Shown: positions 27,762 to 36,654 of the stretch, in pieces
Layout of the letters: the number at the start of each line of letters is the position of its first letter
How positions within the stretch are numbered: position 1 is the first letter of the stretch
NCBI RefSeq assembly: GCF_003726095.1
Contig: NZ_CP026031.1
Coordinates: forward strand, 2,790,001 to 2,854,000
DNA from: Niallia circulans
GTDB lineage: Bacteria; Bacillota; Bacilli; Bacillales; Cytobacillaceae
Length of the DNA: 64,000 bases
Reading direction: 5' to 3'
Position numbers and translations under genes: made by a program
The notes under the pieces: generated by a model
What the model was told of the DNA's origin: nothing
Database searches by the model: none
Seen by the model: the letters and a program-made list of their open reading frames with translations, nothing else

Positions 27762-28140
27762 GTGGCTGGACAAAACAAAATATATAATGAATAAAACGAA
27801 CAATCTCTAATTTAATGGTGAAACCAATTCGTTCCATTTCACTCCGTTTTTAAAGATTATTTAGTTTTTCAGCAAACTAAAATTACTAGAAAAAAACAGA
27901 GCAGCCTGAATACACATAGACTCCTACGGGAGCTGCGAGAAAGTCCAAGGACCCGCAGGAACGTAGTGACGAGGAGGCTTGGCGCTCGCCTCAAGGAAAG
28001 CGAAGTGTATTCAGGCTGCGGGTGATTACCACAAACCTTCTTTCTTAAATTTAATTAACCCCGAACAATTATACGAATTTTTTTAGTGTGTACGTATAAT
28101 TGTTCGGGGCTATATTTGATTGAAATACTTATGTCCCACC
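27762..28140. repeat. MITE-like noncoding element, copy A
   Basis: A 379-bp noncoding element. Its ends are imperfect inverted repeats: GTGGCTGGACA at the left and TGTCCCAC at the right. Internally it contains GC-rich palindromic sequence (CCTGAATACAC...GTGTATTCAGG), the 31-base conserved segment at 28002-28032, and the long hairpin at 28059-28109. The same order of parts recurs at 30784-31106. The two copies flank the aldo/keto reductase, MFS and HxlR genes. Confidence 0.65.
28059..28109. terminator. 17-bp stem hairpin inside repeat copy A
   Basis: CCCCGAACAATTATACG (28059-28075) pairs perfectly with CGTATAATTGTTCGGGG (28093-28109). It lies about 80 bases beyond the end of the aldo/keto reductase gene and could terminate it, although it is part of a repeat. 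Confidence 0.5.
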
Positions 28141-28191
28141 CTTTCGTACTACTTTTATTTGTTTCTTTTCCGAAACGGGATTAATGCTCCA

Positions 28192-29031
28192 TTAAAAATC
28201 GAAATTATCTGGATCAGGACCAACTCGTTGATCCAAATTTAAGGCATCAATTTGTGCCATTTCTTCTTTTGATAACGTGAAATCAAAAACATTTCCATTT
28301 TCGATGATACGGTGCTCTTTAACGGATTTAGGAATCGTAATAATTCCATTTTGCAAGTCCCAACGAATAATTACTTGTGCAACAGATTTCTGATGTTTTG
28401 CAGCTATTTCCACTAATTCCGGCTGATCGAATAATTGTCCTTGCATTAATGGAGACCATGCTTCCACCTGTATGCCTTGCTCTTGGCAATACGCTATTAA
28501 TTCTTTTTGTGTAAGTCTTGGATGCAATTCAATTTGATTAATCATTGGTTTCATTTCCGCATCTTTCATCAGGTCTTCTAAATGATGGATTTGAAAATTA
28601 CTTACTCCAATTGCTTTTACCCTGCCTTGTTTATATAGTGTTTCTAACGCTTTCCATGCGTCTTTATATTTTCCTTCTTTTGGCCAGTGAATAAGATATA
28701 AATCTAAATAATCGAGTCCGAGCTTTTCTAAGCTTACTTCATATGCCTTTATTGTTTCTTCATATCCTAAATCATCTGTCCATACTTTTGAGGTAATAAA
28801 CAAATCATCTCTTGTAATGCCTGCTTCTTTCATACCCCTCTTTATGCCTTCGCCAACCCCTGCTTCATTAGCATAAATAGCCGCTGTATCAATACTACGG
28901 TAGCCATTCTTAATTGCAGAGCTTACAGCATCCACAAGCACTTGCCCTTCCTCCACTTTAAATACTCCTAATCCTAGCCAAGGCATTTTGATTCCGTTTG
29001 TTAGTTGAATTGTATCTTGTAAGTTTTTCAT
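28192..29031 (-). CDS. aldo/keto reductase
   Basis: A 279-residue NADPH-dependent reductase from the ATG at 29029-29031 (AAAGGAG upstream). Family motifs: GLGVFKV near the N-terminus, DTAAIYANEAGVG with the catalytic Asp and Tyr, LDLYLIHWP with the catalytic His, and IPKSVKEHRIIEN for cofactor phosphate. These enzymes reduce aldehydes and ketones such as methylglyoxal. The start overlaps the MFS stop by four bases, giving one operon, next to a divergent HxlR regulator. A detoxification role for reactive carbonyls or quinones is likely but inferred. Confidence 0.9.
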   Translation of the reverse strand: MKNLQDTIQLTNGIKMPWLGLGVFKVEEGQVLVDAVSSAIKNGYRSIDTAAIYANEAGVGEGIKRGMKEAGITRDDLFITSKVWTDDLGYEETIKAYEVSLEKLGLDYLDLYLIHWPKEGKYKDAWKALETLYKQGRVKAIGVSNFQIHHLEDLMKDAEMKPMINQIELHPRLTQKELIAYCQEQGIQVEAWSPLMQGQLFDQPELVEIAAKHQKSVAQVIIRWDLQNGIITIPKSVKEHRIIENGNVFDFTLSKEEMAQIDALNLDQRVGPDPDNFDF

Positions 29032-30212
29032 CGTGTTATTACTCCTTTTTGCAATGAATTTTTTTCTAAAATTAAACTGAAACCAGTCAGGATAATAGCG
29101 GCAATAACCATAATTCCGCCTACCCATGAAGTATGGATAAGCCCCAATGAATTGGTCACTATTCCTCCCAAGTAAGAACCGATTGCTATTCCTGCGTTAA
29201 AAGCTGCAATATTAACAGCAGAGGCTACATCTACTGCACTTGGTACATAGCGTTCTGCTAGCATTACTACATAAACCTGCAGCCCTGGAACATTCATGAA
29301 TGCTAATAAGCCCATGAAAAGAATACTTATTAAGCCAATTACCTTAAATGGAAGGGTAAAGGACAAAACAAATAGGATAATAGCTTGGATAATAAACATA
29401 AAAAATAATGCCCGAAGCGGGTTTTTGTTGGATAGCTTGCCGCCAATCATATTACCTATGGCAATTGCTACACCATACAATAGTAAAATCCCAGCAACTG
29501 TATTTTGCTGAAAGCCAGTTACTTCATGCAGTAATGGAGAAAGATACGTGAAAACAACAAATGTTCCTCCATAGCCTAATGCTGTAATTAAAAAAAGCAT
29601 TAATAGTCGTGGATTTGTAACTAACTGCAACTGATCTTTAAAGGTTGCTCGGCCTCCTTTAGATAAGTTACTTGGCACAAGCAAACTATTGGCGATAAAC
29701 GCTATGATTCCAATAATAACAATGGTGATAAATGCTAATCTCCAGCCAAAGTGCTGACCGATAAATGTCCCAAAGGGAACTCCTGTTACAGTGGCAACCG
29801 TTAATCCGGAGAACATGATAGAGATAGCACTTGCTCTTTTTTCTTTCGCTACTAAATCTGCTGCTATCGTGGAACCAATCGACATAAATATACCGTGAGC
29901 AAAAGCTGATACAATACGTGCAATCAGTAAAATAGTGATATTTGGAGCAATTGCAGCCATACTATTACCAATAATAAAAACAATCATGATCCACAATAAT
30001 AAAGATTTTCGTGAAATATTAGAGGTAATGGCTGTCAAAACTGGAGCTCCGAATGTGACGCCCAGTGCATAAATAGAAACAGTTAATCCTGCTGTTGTAA
30101 TCCCTACCCGAAAGTCATCGGCAATCAAAGGTAATAATCCAACGCTTATGAATTCAGTAGTACCAATAGCAAAAGCACTAACAGCCAAGGCTATTAACGC
30201 AAAAGTATTCAT
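29028..30212 (-). CDS. MFS efflux transporter (AraJ/YdhP-like, DHA1 family)
   Basis: About 394 residues from the ATG at 30210-30212; a TTG four codons upstream also has a usable ribosome binding site (GAGGAGG). Twelve hydrophobic segments are visible. FAIGTTEFISVGLLPLIADDF at the first helix is characteristic of the YdhP/AraJ group of small-molecule exporters. It is coupled to the aldo/keto reductase and divergent from the HxlR gene. The exported compound is unknown. Confidence 0.88.
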   Translation of the reverse strand: MNTFALIALAVSAFAIGTTEFISVGLLPLIADDFRVGITTAGLTVSIYALGVTFGAPVLTAITSNISRKSLLLWIMIVFIIGNSMAAIAPNITILLIARIVSAFAHGIFMSIGSTIAADLVAKEKRASAISIMFSGLTVATVTGVPFGTFIGQHFGWRLAFITIVIIGIIAFIANSLLVPSNLSKGGRATFKDQLQLVTNPRLLMLFLITALGYGGTFVVFTYLSPLLHEVTGFQQNTVAGILLLYGVAIAIGNMIGGKLSNKNPLRALFFMFIIQAIILFVLSFTLPFKVIGLISILFMGLLAFMNVPGLQVYVVMLAERYVPSAVDVASAVNIAAFNAGIAIGSYLGGIVTNSLGLIHTSWVGGIMVIAAIILTGFSLILEKNSLQKGVITR

Positions 30213-30328
30213 ATTTTGCTTCAACTTCCTTTTCCTCCTCTTACATATATCGCTAACCACTAGTGGTATTTTTTGTAGTTTTGCATTTTAACCGGCAAGT
30301 GTTATTATGAATCATATAAGACAAATAG

Positions 30329-30344
30329 AAAAGTACGTACTTTT
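30329..30344. promoter_or_regulatory. candidate HxlR operator
   Basis: AAAAGTACGTACTTTT is a perfect 16-bp palindrome in the divergent promoter region of the MFS and HxlR genes. A second inverted repeat, TAGGAACTT (30353-30361) with AAGTTCCTA (30383-30391), lies closer to the HxlR start and may be an autoregulatory site or an RNA stem. Confidence 0.55.
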
Positions 30345-30407
30345 TTGTAATGTAGGAACTTAAAGGTAATATAGGTACAAAAAAGTTCCTATAAAATGGA
30401 GGTTATT

Positions 30408-30770
30408 ATGGAAAATAAAAAATATAATATATCAGTTGAAGCCACTTTAGAAGTAATCGGCGGTAAATGGAAGTGTGTGATTTTGTGCCACTTAACACAT
30501 GGCAAAAAAAGAACAAGTGAATTAAAACGATTAATGCCAAATATTACGCAAAAAATGCTTACACAACAATTAAGAGAATTAGAAGAAGATGGTGTTATTA
30601 ATCGCATAATCTATCAACAAATACCACCGAAAGTAGAATATGAATTAAGTGACTATGGAAAAAGTTTAGAGCCTATTTTAAATGCACTTTGTGAATGGGG
30701 AGATACTCATATCACAAAAATATACGGAGATAAGAACTTAATGCTGGAAGATAGTGTGTTAAATAAATAA
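30408..30770 (+). CDS. HxlR-family winged-helix regulator
   Basis: A 120-residue regulator. The ATG at 30408-30410 has GGAGG five bases upstream and is preferred over the in-frame ATG at 30396, which precedes the ribosome binding site. The HxlR signature is clear: LEVIGGKWKCVILCHL, RTSELKRLMPNITQKMLTQQLRELEEDGVINR and VEYELSDYGKSL. Two cysteines (in WKCVILC and again in NALCEW) could be redox sensors as in YodB/CatR, but their positions were not checked against those proteins. It probably represses the divergent MFS/aldo-keto reductase operon. Confidence 0.9.
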   Translation: MENKKYNISVEATLEVIGGKWKCVILCHLTHGKKRTSELKRLMPNITQKMLTQQLRELEEDGVINRIIYQQIPPKVEYELSDYGKSLEPILNALCEWGDTHITKIYGDKNLMLEDSVLNK

Positions 30771-30783
30771 AACATTATAGAGA

Positions 30784-31106
30784 GTGGACAAAGATGAACA
30801 TCTTCTAATTTAGCTAGAAACCCCTTTTTTCCATTGTGCTGCAGCACCGGAGAGCAAGTTTTAGAACACAGTATCTTTAGGTGTAGAAGACAGGCTATAT
30901 TATGAACCTACATTATCATCATGGACAATGCAGTGATAATGAAGCTTAGGTGCAGCCCCTGGAAGGCGAAGCGTATTCAGTCTGCGGGTGATGTCCACAA
31001 ACCTTCTTTCTTTAAATAAAATAAGCCGAACAATTATCCGATATACCTAATAGTATCTTCGTATAATTGTTCGGCTTTATATTTGGCTGAACTCCTTGTG
31101 TACCAC
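30784..31106. repeat. MITE-like noncoding element, copy B
   Basis: A second, more decayed copy of the element at 27762-28140, in the same orientation. Shared parts in order: GTGGACA near the left end, a TCTAATTTA segment, the 31-base segment at 30968-30998, an ACAAACCTTCTTTCTT stretch, the CCGAACAATTAT hairpin, and a right end TGTACCAC. The centre is unrelated or rearranged. Confidence 0.6.
31023..31077 (-). terminator. hairpin inside repeat copy B, probable ctpB terminator
   Basis: AAGCCGAACAATTAT (31023-31037) pairs with ATAATTGTTCGGCTT (31063-31077); TATTTTATTT follows on the minus strand. Confidence 0.55.
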
Positions 31107-31112
31107 GTTTTA

Positions 31113-32534
31113 TTAATGAACTAAATAGCGGATAGCTGTTTGTAATTGAATATCGTTTTCGTCTTTTTGTTTTTCTGTTCTAACAGCTTCCTCCAGCTTT
31201 GCAGCTGTTTTTCCATCTATTACACCAGTAACCTCCAGTGCATTTTTGCTTTGGAATGCTCTTACAGCTACTTCTGTTTGCGGACTATAATAGCCATCTT
31301 GCCTATCTGTTGTAAATCCTAAGCTTGTTAAAATTTCTTGTGCGTATTGAACCTGCTCATCATTATCCTCCAGCTTAAGTGAATCTACAATCTGCAAAGG
31401 ATGGGTATGATATAAGTCCGTTTGCTCGACATCGATAGTGGGTTTTATTCCTTGTTTATGAATCCAATTTCCATCAGGAGTAAGCCATTTAGAAACTGTT
31501 AATTTGATTTCACTGCCATCATCCATTAATATAGGCTGTTGGACGGTTCCCTTTCCAAATGAATTTTCGCCAATTAGCGGATAACCAGCTCCCTCTTTTA
31601 AGGCAGCAGCTAAAATTTCGGACGCCGATGCACTTCCATTATCAATCAATACTACAACTGGATATTCCTTTTGTTTCTTCAAATCAGAATAAAACTGTTC
31701 ACGATCTCCATTTCGATTCTCTACTTGCACATAAGGTTTTTTATTTGTTAAAAATTGTTCTACGATTGCATTTACACTTGTTAGCAAGCCACCAGGATTA
31801 CCACGCACGTCTAAAATTAGACTTGAAATGCCATTCTTCTCTAATTTGTTTAATTCCTTTTCAAACTCACTTGCAGTATCTTTAGAAAATGATGTAATTT
31901 CTATATAACCAATCTTTTCTCCGCCATCTTTTTTGATATCAGAATAAACTGTTATTTGGGGTACTTCATCGCGGACAATTTCCATTTTTAATGGTTTATC
32001 GACTGTTGCTCGCTTTATTTCTAATTCTACCTTTGATCCTTTTTCCCCTCTGATTTGGCCGATAACATCATTAAGATCTTTTCCTTCTACATTTTCTCCA
32101 TTTACCGAAATGATTTGATCTTGAGCTTTAATACCTGCTTTTTCTGCTGGAGATCCTTTTATTGGTGATACTATGATCATTTTATCCTCCTCTATACTAA
32201 TTTCTGCACCAATTCCTTCAAAAGAAGAATCAAGAGCTTGTTCAAATTGCTTGGCGGCTTCTTGATCCATGTAAACAGAGTATGGATCCTCCAATGTAGC
32301 CAGCATCCCTCTTATTGCACCATCTTCTAACTTTTGCTTGTCTACATTTTCCACATAGTTTTGCAAGATTATTTGATAGGCTTTATCCAATTTATCAAGC
32401 GAACCAGCCTCCATTGTTTGATTATTTAATTGTTCCTCCTGTCTTTTTTCTAACATATTTATTCCTATATAAGTCATTCCTGATCCTGCTAATAAGGAGC
32501 CTGCCATATAAATAGCCAACCACTTCCGATTCAT
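31113..32534 (-). CDS. ctpB: S41 carboxy-terminal processing protease with PDZ and peptidoglycan-binding domains
   Basis: A 473-residue protein from the ATG at 32532-32534; a further 52 codons are open upstream but lack support. Order: N-terminal membrane anchor (about 5-25), PDZ domain (about 95-175), S41 protease domain, and a C-terminal peptidoglycan-binding repeat (about 395-450). The serine nucleophile is in GSASASE and the general-base lysine in FGKGT. Length is close to B. subtilis CtpB (480), which cleaves SpoIVFA to activate sigma-K. Its neighbourhood (ftsEX, minJ) supports orthology. Divergently transcribed from the catalase gene. Confidence 0.88.
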   Translation of the reverse strand: MNRKWLAIYMAGSLLAGSGMTYIGINMLEKRQEEQLNNQTMEAGSLDKLDKAYQIILQNYVENVDKQKLEDGAIRGMLATLEDPYSVYMDQEAAKQFEQALDSSFEGIGAEISIEEDKMIIVSPIKGSPAEKAGIKAQDQIISVNGENVEGKDLNDVIGQIRGEKGSKVELEIKRATVDKPLKMEIVRDEVPQITVYSDIKKDGGEKIGYIEITSFSKDTASEFEKELNKLEKNGISSLILDVRGNPGGLLTSVNAIVEQFLTNKKPYVQVENRNGDREQFYSDLKKQKEYPVVVLIDNGSASASEILAAALKEGAGYPLIGENSFGKGTVQQPILMDDGSEIKLTVSKWLTPDGNWIHKQGIKPTIDVEQTDLYHTHPLQIVDSLKLEDNDEQVQYAQEILTSLGFTTDRQDGYYSPQTEVAVRAFQSKNALEVTGVIDGKTAAKLEEAVRTEKQKDENDIQLQTAIRYLVH

Positions 32535-32689
32535 TGCAATCGTCCCTTCTTCTACCACGATATATTTATCCTTTTTTATGTATATGAAGGGCTCGGACAA
32601 TTTATGATTGAAACTATTTTTTAAACAGGACACGTACCTATAAAGAAAGCTTGCATAGTATATAGAGTATTTTATGAGGAGGGGAACCA

Positions 32690-33517
32690 ATGTTTTTTCA
32701 CATTAAAGAGCTAGCCTATGAAGCAAAACCGGAGAGACCCGATCCAGTTTTCGCGAAAAAAATACAAGAACTAATTGGTGGACAATTTGGAGAAATGTCC
32801 GTTATGAATCAATATTTATTTCAAGCTTGGGGAACAAGAAAAAATGATAAATATCGTGATTTATTATTAGATACGGGAACAGAAGAAATTGGTCATATTG
32901 AATTATTATCAACCATGGTGGCAAGATTATTAGATGATGCGCCCGTTACCGAGCTTGAAACAGCAGCTGCAACAAATCCAGCAATGGCTGCTATTATTGG
33001 GGGAATGAACCCGCAGCATGCGATTGTTTCAGGACTTGCCGCAATGCCCAAAGATAGCGTAGGGGTACCTTGGAATGGAGGTTATGTAGCTGCAAGTGGA
33101 AATCTACTAGCAGATATGCGCGCAAATTTAAATGCAGAATCGCAAGGTAGACTTCAAGCAGTCCGGTTGTTTGAGCAAACCGATGATCGAGGCATAAAAG
33201 ATATGTTATCATTTCTAATCGCCCGTGACACGATGCATCAAAACCAATGGCTTGCCGCAATTTACGAATTAGAGCAAAAAGAAGGCGTAGTTGTACCAAG
33301 CACTTTCCCTAGACATTTAGAAAAGACAGAAGTATCTTATCTCTTTCTTAATCATTCGATGGGAGACGAAAGCAGTAAGGGGAGATGGGCATCTGGACCA
33401 AGCATGGATGGCATGGGGACATTCCAATATGTCCGAGATGTACCACCATTTGGTTCTGCACCTAAATTAAAGCCTGCTCCTCCAGCTGAACATAATACTC
33501 CTCCTAATCTTAAATAG
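32690..33517 (+). CDS. manganese catalase
   Basis: A 275-residue non-heme catalase. The dimanganese ligands are visible in QFGEMSVMNQY (Glu), TEEIGHIELL (Glu and His), NLNAESQGR (Glu) and RDTMHQNQW (His). The C-terminus is proline-rich. AGGAGGGG lies five bases before the ATG. It removes hydrogen peroxide; B. subtilis YdbD and spore-coat CotJC are relatives. The 155-bp gap shared with ctpB must hold its promoter, but no clear sigma-B or PerR site was identified. Confidence 0.93.
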   Translation: MFFHIKELAYEAKPERPDPVFAKKIQELIGGQFGEMSVMNQYLFQAWGTRKNDKYRDLLLDTGTEEIGHIELLSTMVARLLDDAPVTELETAAATNPAMAAIIGGMNPQHAIVSGLAAMPKDSVGVPWNGGYVAASGNLLADMRANLNAESQGRLQAVRLFEQTDDRGIKDMLSFLIARDTMHQNQWLAAIYELEQKEGVVVPSTFPRHLEKTEVSYLFLNHSMGDESSKGRWASGPSMDGMGTFQYVRDVPPFGSAPKLKPAPPAEHNTPPNLK

Positions 33518-33536
33518 GAGACAATTTCATTCATAA

Positions 33537-33575
33537 AAAAAACGGAGCCAGTCGTAAACACTAGCTCCGTTTTTC
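33537..33575. terminator. bidirectional terminator between catalase and cadA
   Basis: AACGGAGC (33541-33548) pairs with GCTCCGTT (33564-33571), with A-tract on the left and T-tract on the right, so it can serve both convergent genes. Confidence 0.85.
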
Positions 33576-33619
33576 CTTGAAGTAGAATAAATGCAATTCT
33601 TCTCTCCGAAATCCTCTCT

Positions 33620-35803
33620 TTATATCCCTTTCACTTGCAATACTCTCATTGCATTAAGAACGGCAAGTACAGTAACACCTACATCTGAGAAAACTGCTTC
33701 CCACATCGTTGCAATCCCAAATGCACCTAGAAGGAGAAAGATTGCTTTAACTCCTAGTGCAAATATTATGTTCTGCCAGACGATTCGACGTGTACGTTTT
33801 GCAACAGAGAGTGCAGTGGCTATCTTAGAAGGCTCATCTGTCATAAGGACGATATCTGCTGCCTCTATTGCTGCATCAGCACCTAAACCTCCCATTGCCA
33901 TTCCCACATCTGCTCTTGCTAAAACAGGGGTATCATTAATACCGTCTCCAATAAAGAGAATTTTTTCCTTTGCTTGCTTATGCTGATCAAGCTTTTCGAT
34001 TTCTTCTACTTTATGCTGTGGCAATAATTCTGCATGAACTTCATCTATTTTTAAAAGAGACCCAATCTTCGCGCCAACCTTTTGAGCATCACCAGTTAAC
34101 ATCACTGTTTTCTTAATTCCTTGCTCTTTTAGTAGTTGAATAGCTTTCTCTGCATCTTCTTTTATCTGATCAGAAATAACAATAGAACCGATGAACTCTT
34201 GATCTGCTGCCACATAAATAACTGTTCCGACTTCTTCGTTTGGTAAATAATTGATATTTTCTTTGATCATTAATTTTTGATTACCAGCTAACACTTTTTT
34301 TCCATCTAGCTCAACCAAAATTCCATGACCCGATAATTCTTGATATTCTCCAATGCGTTCCTCTATGATCTGTCCTTGATATGCTTTGCGAATGGATTCA
34401 GCAATTGGATGATTGGAATGCACTTCTGCATATGCTGCATATTCCAGCACTTCCTCTTCTGTAATTCTAGGTGCTGGGTGAATGGAGTCTACTTCAAATA
34501 CTCCTTTTGTTAAAGTACCAGTTTTATCAAAAACCACATATTTCACATCATTTAAAGCTTCTAAATAATTGCTTCCTTTTACTAAAATTCCTTTTTTAGA
34601 AGCTGCGCCAATTCCGCCAAAGAATCCTAATGGAATCGAAACAACAAGCGCACAAGGACAAGAGATAACAAGAAAGACAAGGGCTCGATACAGCCAGTCT
34701 GAGAAAGTAGCACCACTTATTAAGAGAGGTGGTACGATAGCTAATAATGCAGCTGTTATTACAACTACCGGCGTATAATATCTTGCAAATTTAGTAATAA
34801 AGTTTTCGGTAGGCGCTTTGCGGTTACTGGCATTTTGAACAAGCTCCAGTATTTTCGTAACAGTTGATTCTCCAAAGTCCTTTGTCACTTCGATTGTTAA
34901 TAAACCATGATTATTAATATAACCACTAAGTACCTCATTGCCAATTTCTATATCTCGCGGAATGGACTCTCCTGTTAAAGCGGATGTATCAACAGAAGAG
35001 CTTCCTTCTATCACTCGCCCATCAAGCGGGATTTTCTCTCCAGGCTTCACAATAATAATATCGCCAATGTTCACTTGCTCTGGAGATAGCTTCTTCAGTT
35101 CAGATCCATCTTTTACATTGGCATAGTCTGGTCGTATATCCATTAAGCTAGTAATCGATTTTCTAGAACGATTGACAGCTATCCCTTGAAATAACTCGCC
35201 TATTTGATAAAAAAGCATAACAGCTACTCCTTCAGGATATTCCTGAATGGCAAAGGCTCCTAATGTAGCGATAGACATCAGAAAATGCTCATCAAATATT
35301 TGCCCACGTAAAATATTTTTTATCGCTCTAAATAAAATGTCTCCTCCAACAATTAAATAGGCCAAAAAGAAAAGAGCGAATTCCATTATTCCGGTTAAAG
35401 GAGCAAAAAATCCAATTGCTGCAACAAATGTTCCCGCTACTAATCTTCCAACTAATCTCTTTATATTCTCTGTACCATGGTCATGGGAATGCTCATGACC
35501 ATGACCATGACCATGTTCGTGATGATGCGAATGATCAGGAGATGGAGAAGTAGCCTTTTTCCTCTTTTCTACCATCTTCACATGTGGTTCTAGTCTTGAA
35601 ATTGTTTTTTCCGCTTTTGCTAAAATACTCTTTTCTTCTATTTCATCCACCTGTAATTGTAATGTTTGTGTAGCAAAGTTAACCGTGCATTCTCTAACTC
35701 CATTAATGGATGCTATTCCATTTTCTATTTTCATTGCACAATTTGCACAATCTAAGCCTTCTAATATAAATTCTTTTTTCCGTAGCTGCTTCTCTTCCTC
35801 CAT
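33620..35803 (-). CDS. cadA: zinc/cadmium/cobalt-exporting P1B-type ATPase
   Basis: A 727-residue protein from the ATG at 35801-35803; an upstream GTG at 35854 is less likely. Order: heavy-metal-associated domain with Cys19 and Cys22 (GLDCANC), a histidine-rich linker (about residues 90-113), eight membrane helices with the CPC motif in ISCPCALV, phosphorylation site DKTGTLT, and hinge GDGINDTP. The CPC plus His-rich linker indicates Zn2+/Cd2+ export. A CzrA-type repressor gene lies just upstream and a palindromic operator sits at 35861-35882. Confidence 0.93.
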   Translation of the reverse strand: MEEEKQLRKKEFILEGLDCANCAMKIENGIASINGVRECTVNFATQTLQLQVDEIEEKSILAKAEKTISRLEPHVKMVEKRKKATSPSPDHSHHHEHGHGHGHEHSHDHGTENIKRLVGRLVAGTFVAAIGFFAPLTGIMEFALFFLAYLIVGGDILFRAIKNILRGQIFDEHFLMSIATLGAFAIQEYPEGVAVMLFYQIGELFQGIAVNRSRKSITSLMDIRPDYANVKDGSELKKLSPEQVNIGDIIIVKPGEKIPLDGRVIEGSSSVDTSALTGESIPRDIEIGNEVLSGYINNHGLLTIEVTKDFGESTVTKILELVQNASNRKAPTENFITKFARYYTPVVVITAALLAIVPPLLISGATFSDWLYRALVFLVISCPCALVVSIPLGFFGGIGAASKKGILVKGSNYLEALNDVKYVVFDKTGTLTKGVFEVDSIHPAPRITEEEVLEYAAYAEVHSNHPIAESIRKAYQGQIIEERIGEYQELSGHGILVELDGKKVLAGNQKLMIKENINYLPNEEVGTVIYVAADQEFIGSIVISDQIKEDAEKAIQLLKEQGIKKTVMLTGDAQKVGAKIGSLLKIDEVHAELLPQHKVEEIEKLDQHKQAKEKILFIGDGINDTPVLARADVGMAMGGLGADAAIEAADIVLMTDEPSKIATALSVAKRTRRIVWQNIIFALGVKAIFLLLGAFGIATMWEAVFSDVGVTVLAVLNAMRVLQVKGI

Positions 35804-35860
35804 TCCTTTCCCTACTTTCTTTAAATTTAATTTATTATACACAATTGCTTCCACTCTTAA

Positions 35861-35882
35861 TATATGAACAATTATTCATATA
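35861..35882. promoter_or_regulatory. ArsR/CzrA-type operator upstream of cadA
   Basis: TATATGAA (35861-35868), six bases, then TTCATATA (35875-35882): a perfect 8+6+8 inverted repeat of the kind bound by CzrA, CadC and SmtB. Another TATATGAATA half site lies at about 35897. It is about 60 bases before the cadA start. Confidence 0.75.
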
Positions 35883-36001
35883 CTCATATTTATATTATAT
35901 GAATAGTCTAATAAAAGTGTCAATCTATTTTCTGATTTTTTATAAAAAAACCATTCAAATCTAGAGCAAAAAACCTCTAATCTGCAACGGCTATAAAAAC
36001 A

Positions 36002-36040
36002 CCCCTAAATCGTTAGATTTGATGTCTAACAATTTAGGGG
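36002..36040 (-). terminator. terminator of czrA
   Basis: CCCCTAAATCGTTAGA pairs with TCTAACAATTTAGGGG with one mismatch; TGTTTTTATAG follows on the minus strand. czrA and cadA are therefore separate transcripts. Confidence 0.85.
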
Positions 36041-36098
36041 CAGTACAGCATCTATCTATTATATAGAAGCATCTACAGTCTAGATAATTGGTATTTTT

Positions 36099-36437
36099 TT
36101 AATGATGTCTTGCGTGATCAATCATTTGTTTTAACACGCCCATTACATGCTCATCATCACAAGAATAAATCATCGTAGTTCCTTCGCGCTTATATTTAAC
36201 TAAGCGCAAATTCTTAAGGAAGCGAAGCTGATGAGAAACCGTGGATTGGAGCATACTTAGGCTTTCCGCTATTTCATTAACAGAATGTTGTTTTTTTGAT
36301 AATAGATGGAGAATTTTTATTCTGGTAGGATCTGATAATGCTTTAAACGTTTGAGAAACAATAAATAATGTTTCTTCATCCAATTCAGACTTATTTATGG
36401 GATTCATTGATTCCTTTTTCTCATTAAATTCGCTCAT
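36099..36437 (-). CDS. czrA: zinc-responsive ArsR/SmtB-family repressor
   Basis: A 112-residue winged-helix repressor from the ATG at 36435-36437; the open frame extends upstream to 36551 without a ribosome binding site. The DNA-binding helix is in [19 protein letters not shown]. The C-terminal helix [19 protein letters not shown] keeps the alpha-5 zinc ligands Asp, His, His and His in the spacing of S. aureus CzrA. Zinc binding would release it from the operator before cadA. Confidence 0.88.
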   Translation of the reverse strand: MSEFNEKKESMNPINKSELDEETLFIVSQTFKALSDPTRIKILHLLSKKQHSVNEIAESLSMLQSTVSHQLRFLKNLRLVKYKREGTTMIYSCDDEHVMGVLKQMIDHARHH

Positions 36438-36550
36438 CTCTATTCTTACCCCTTCATTATTACAAACCTTTCCATCTATTATAGCATAGAAATGATTGCT
36501 TTCTGTAGTAACATGATTCTTGTTCAGCTCGGTTCTTACTACAAAAAACA

Positions 36551-36577
36551 ATGGCGTTCATTTAATATGAACGCCAT
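36551..36577 (-). terminator. terminator of the ftsEX/M23 transcript
   Basis: ATGGCGTTCAT (36551-36561) pairs perfectly with ATGAACGCCAT (36567-36577); TGTTTTTTGTAG follows on the minus strand. Confidence 0.85.
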
Positions 36578-36654
36578 AAAGTCAGGTTATAGGAGAATAA
36601 AGAGATTATGTTTAACTCTCCTTATTTCGGATAAACTAATACTATACTAATCTA

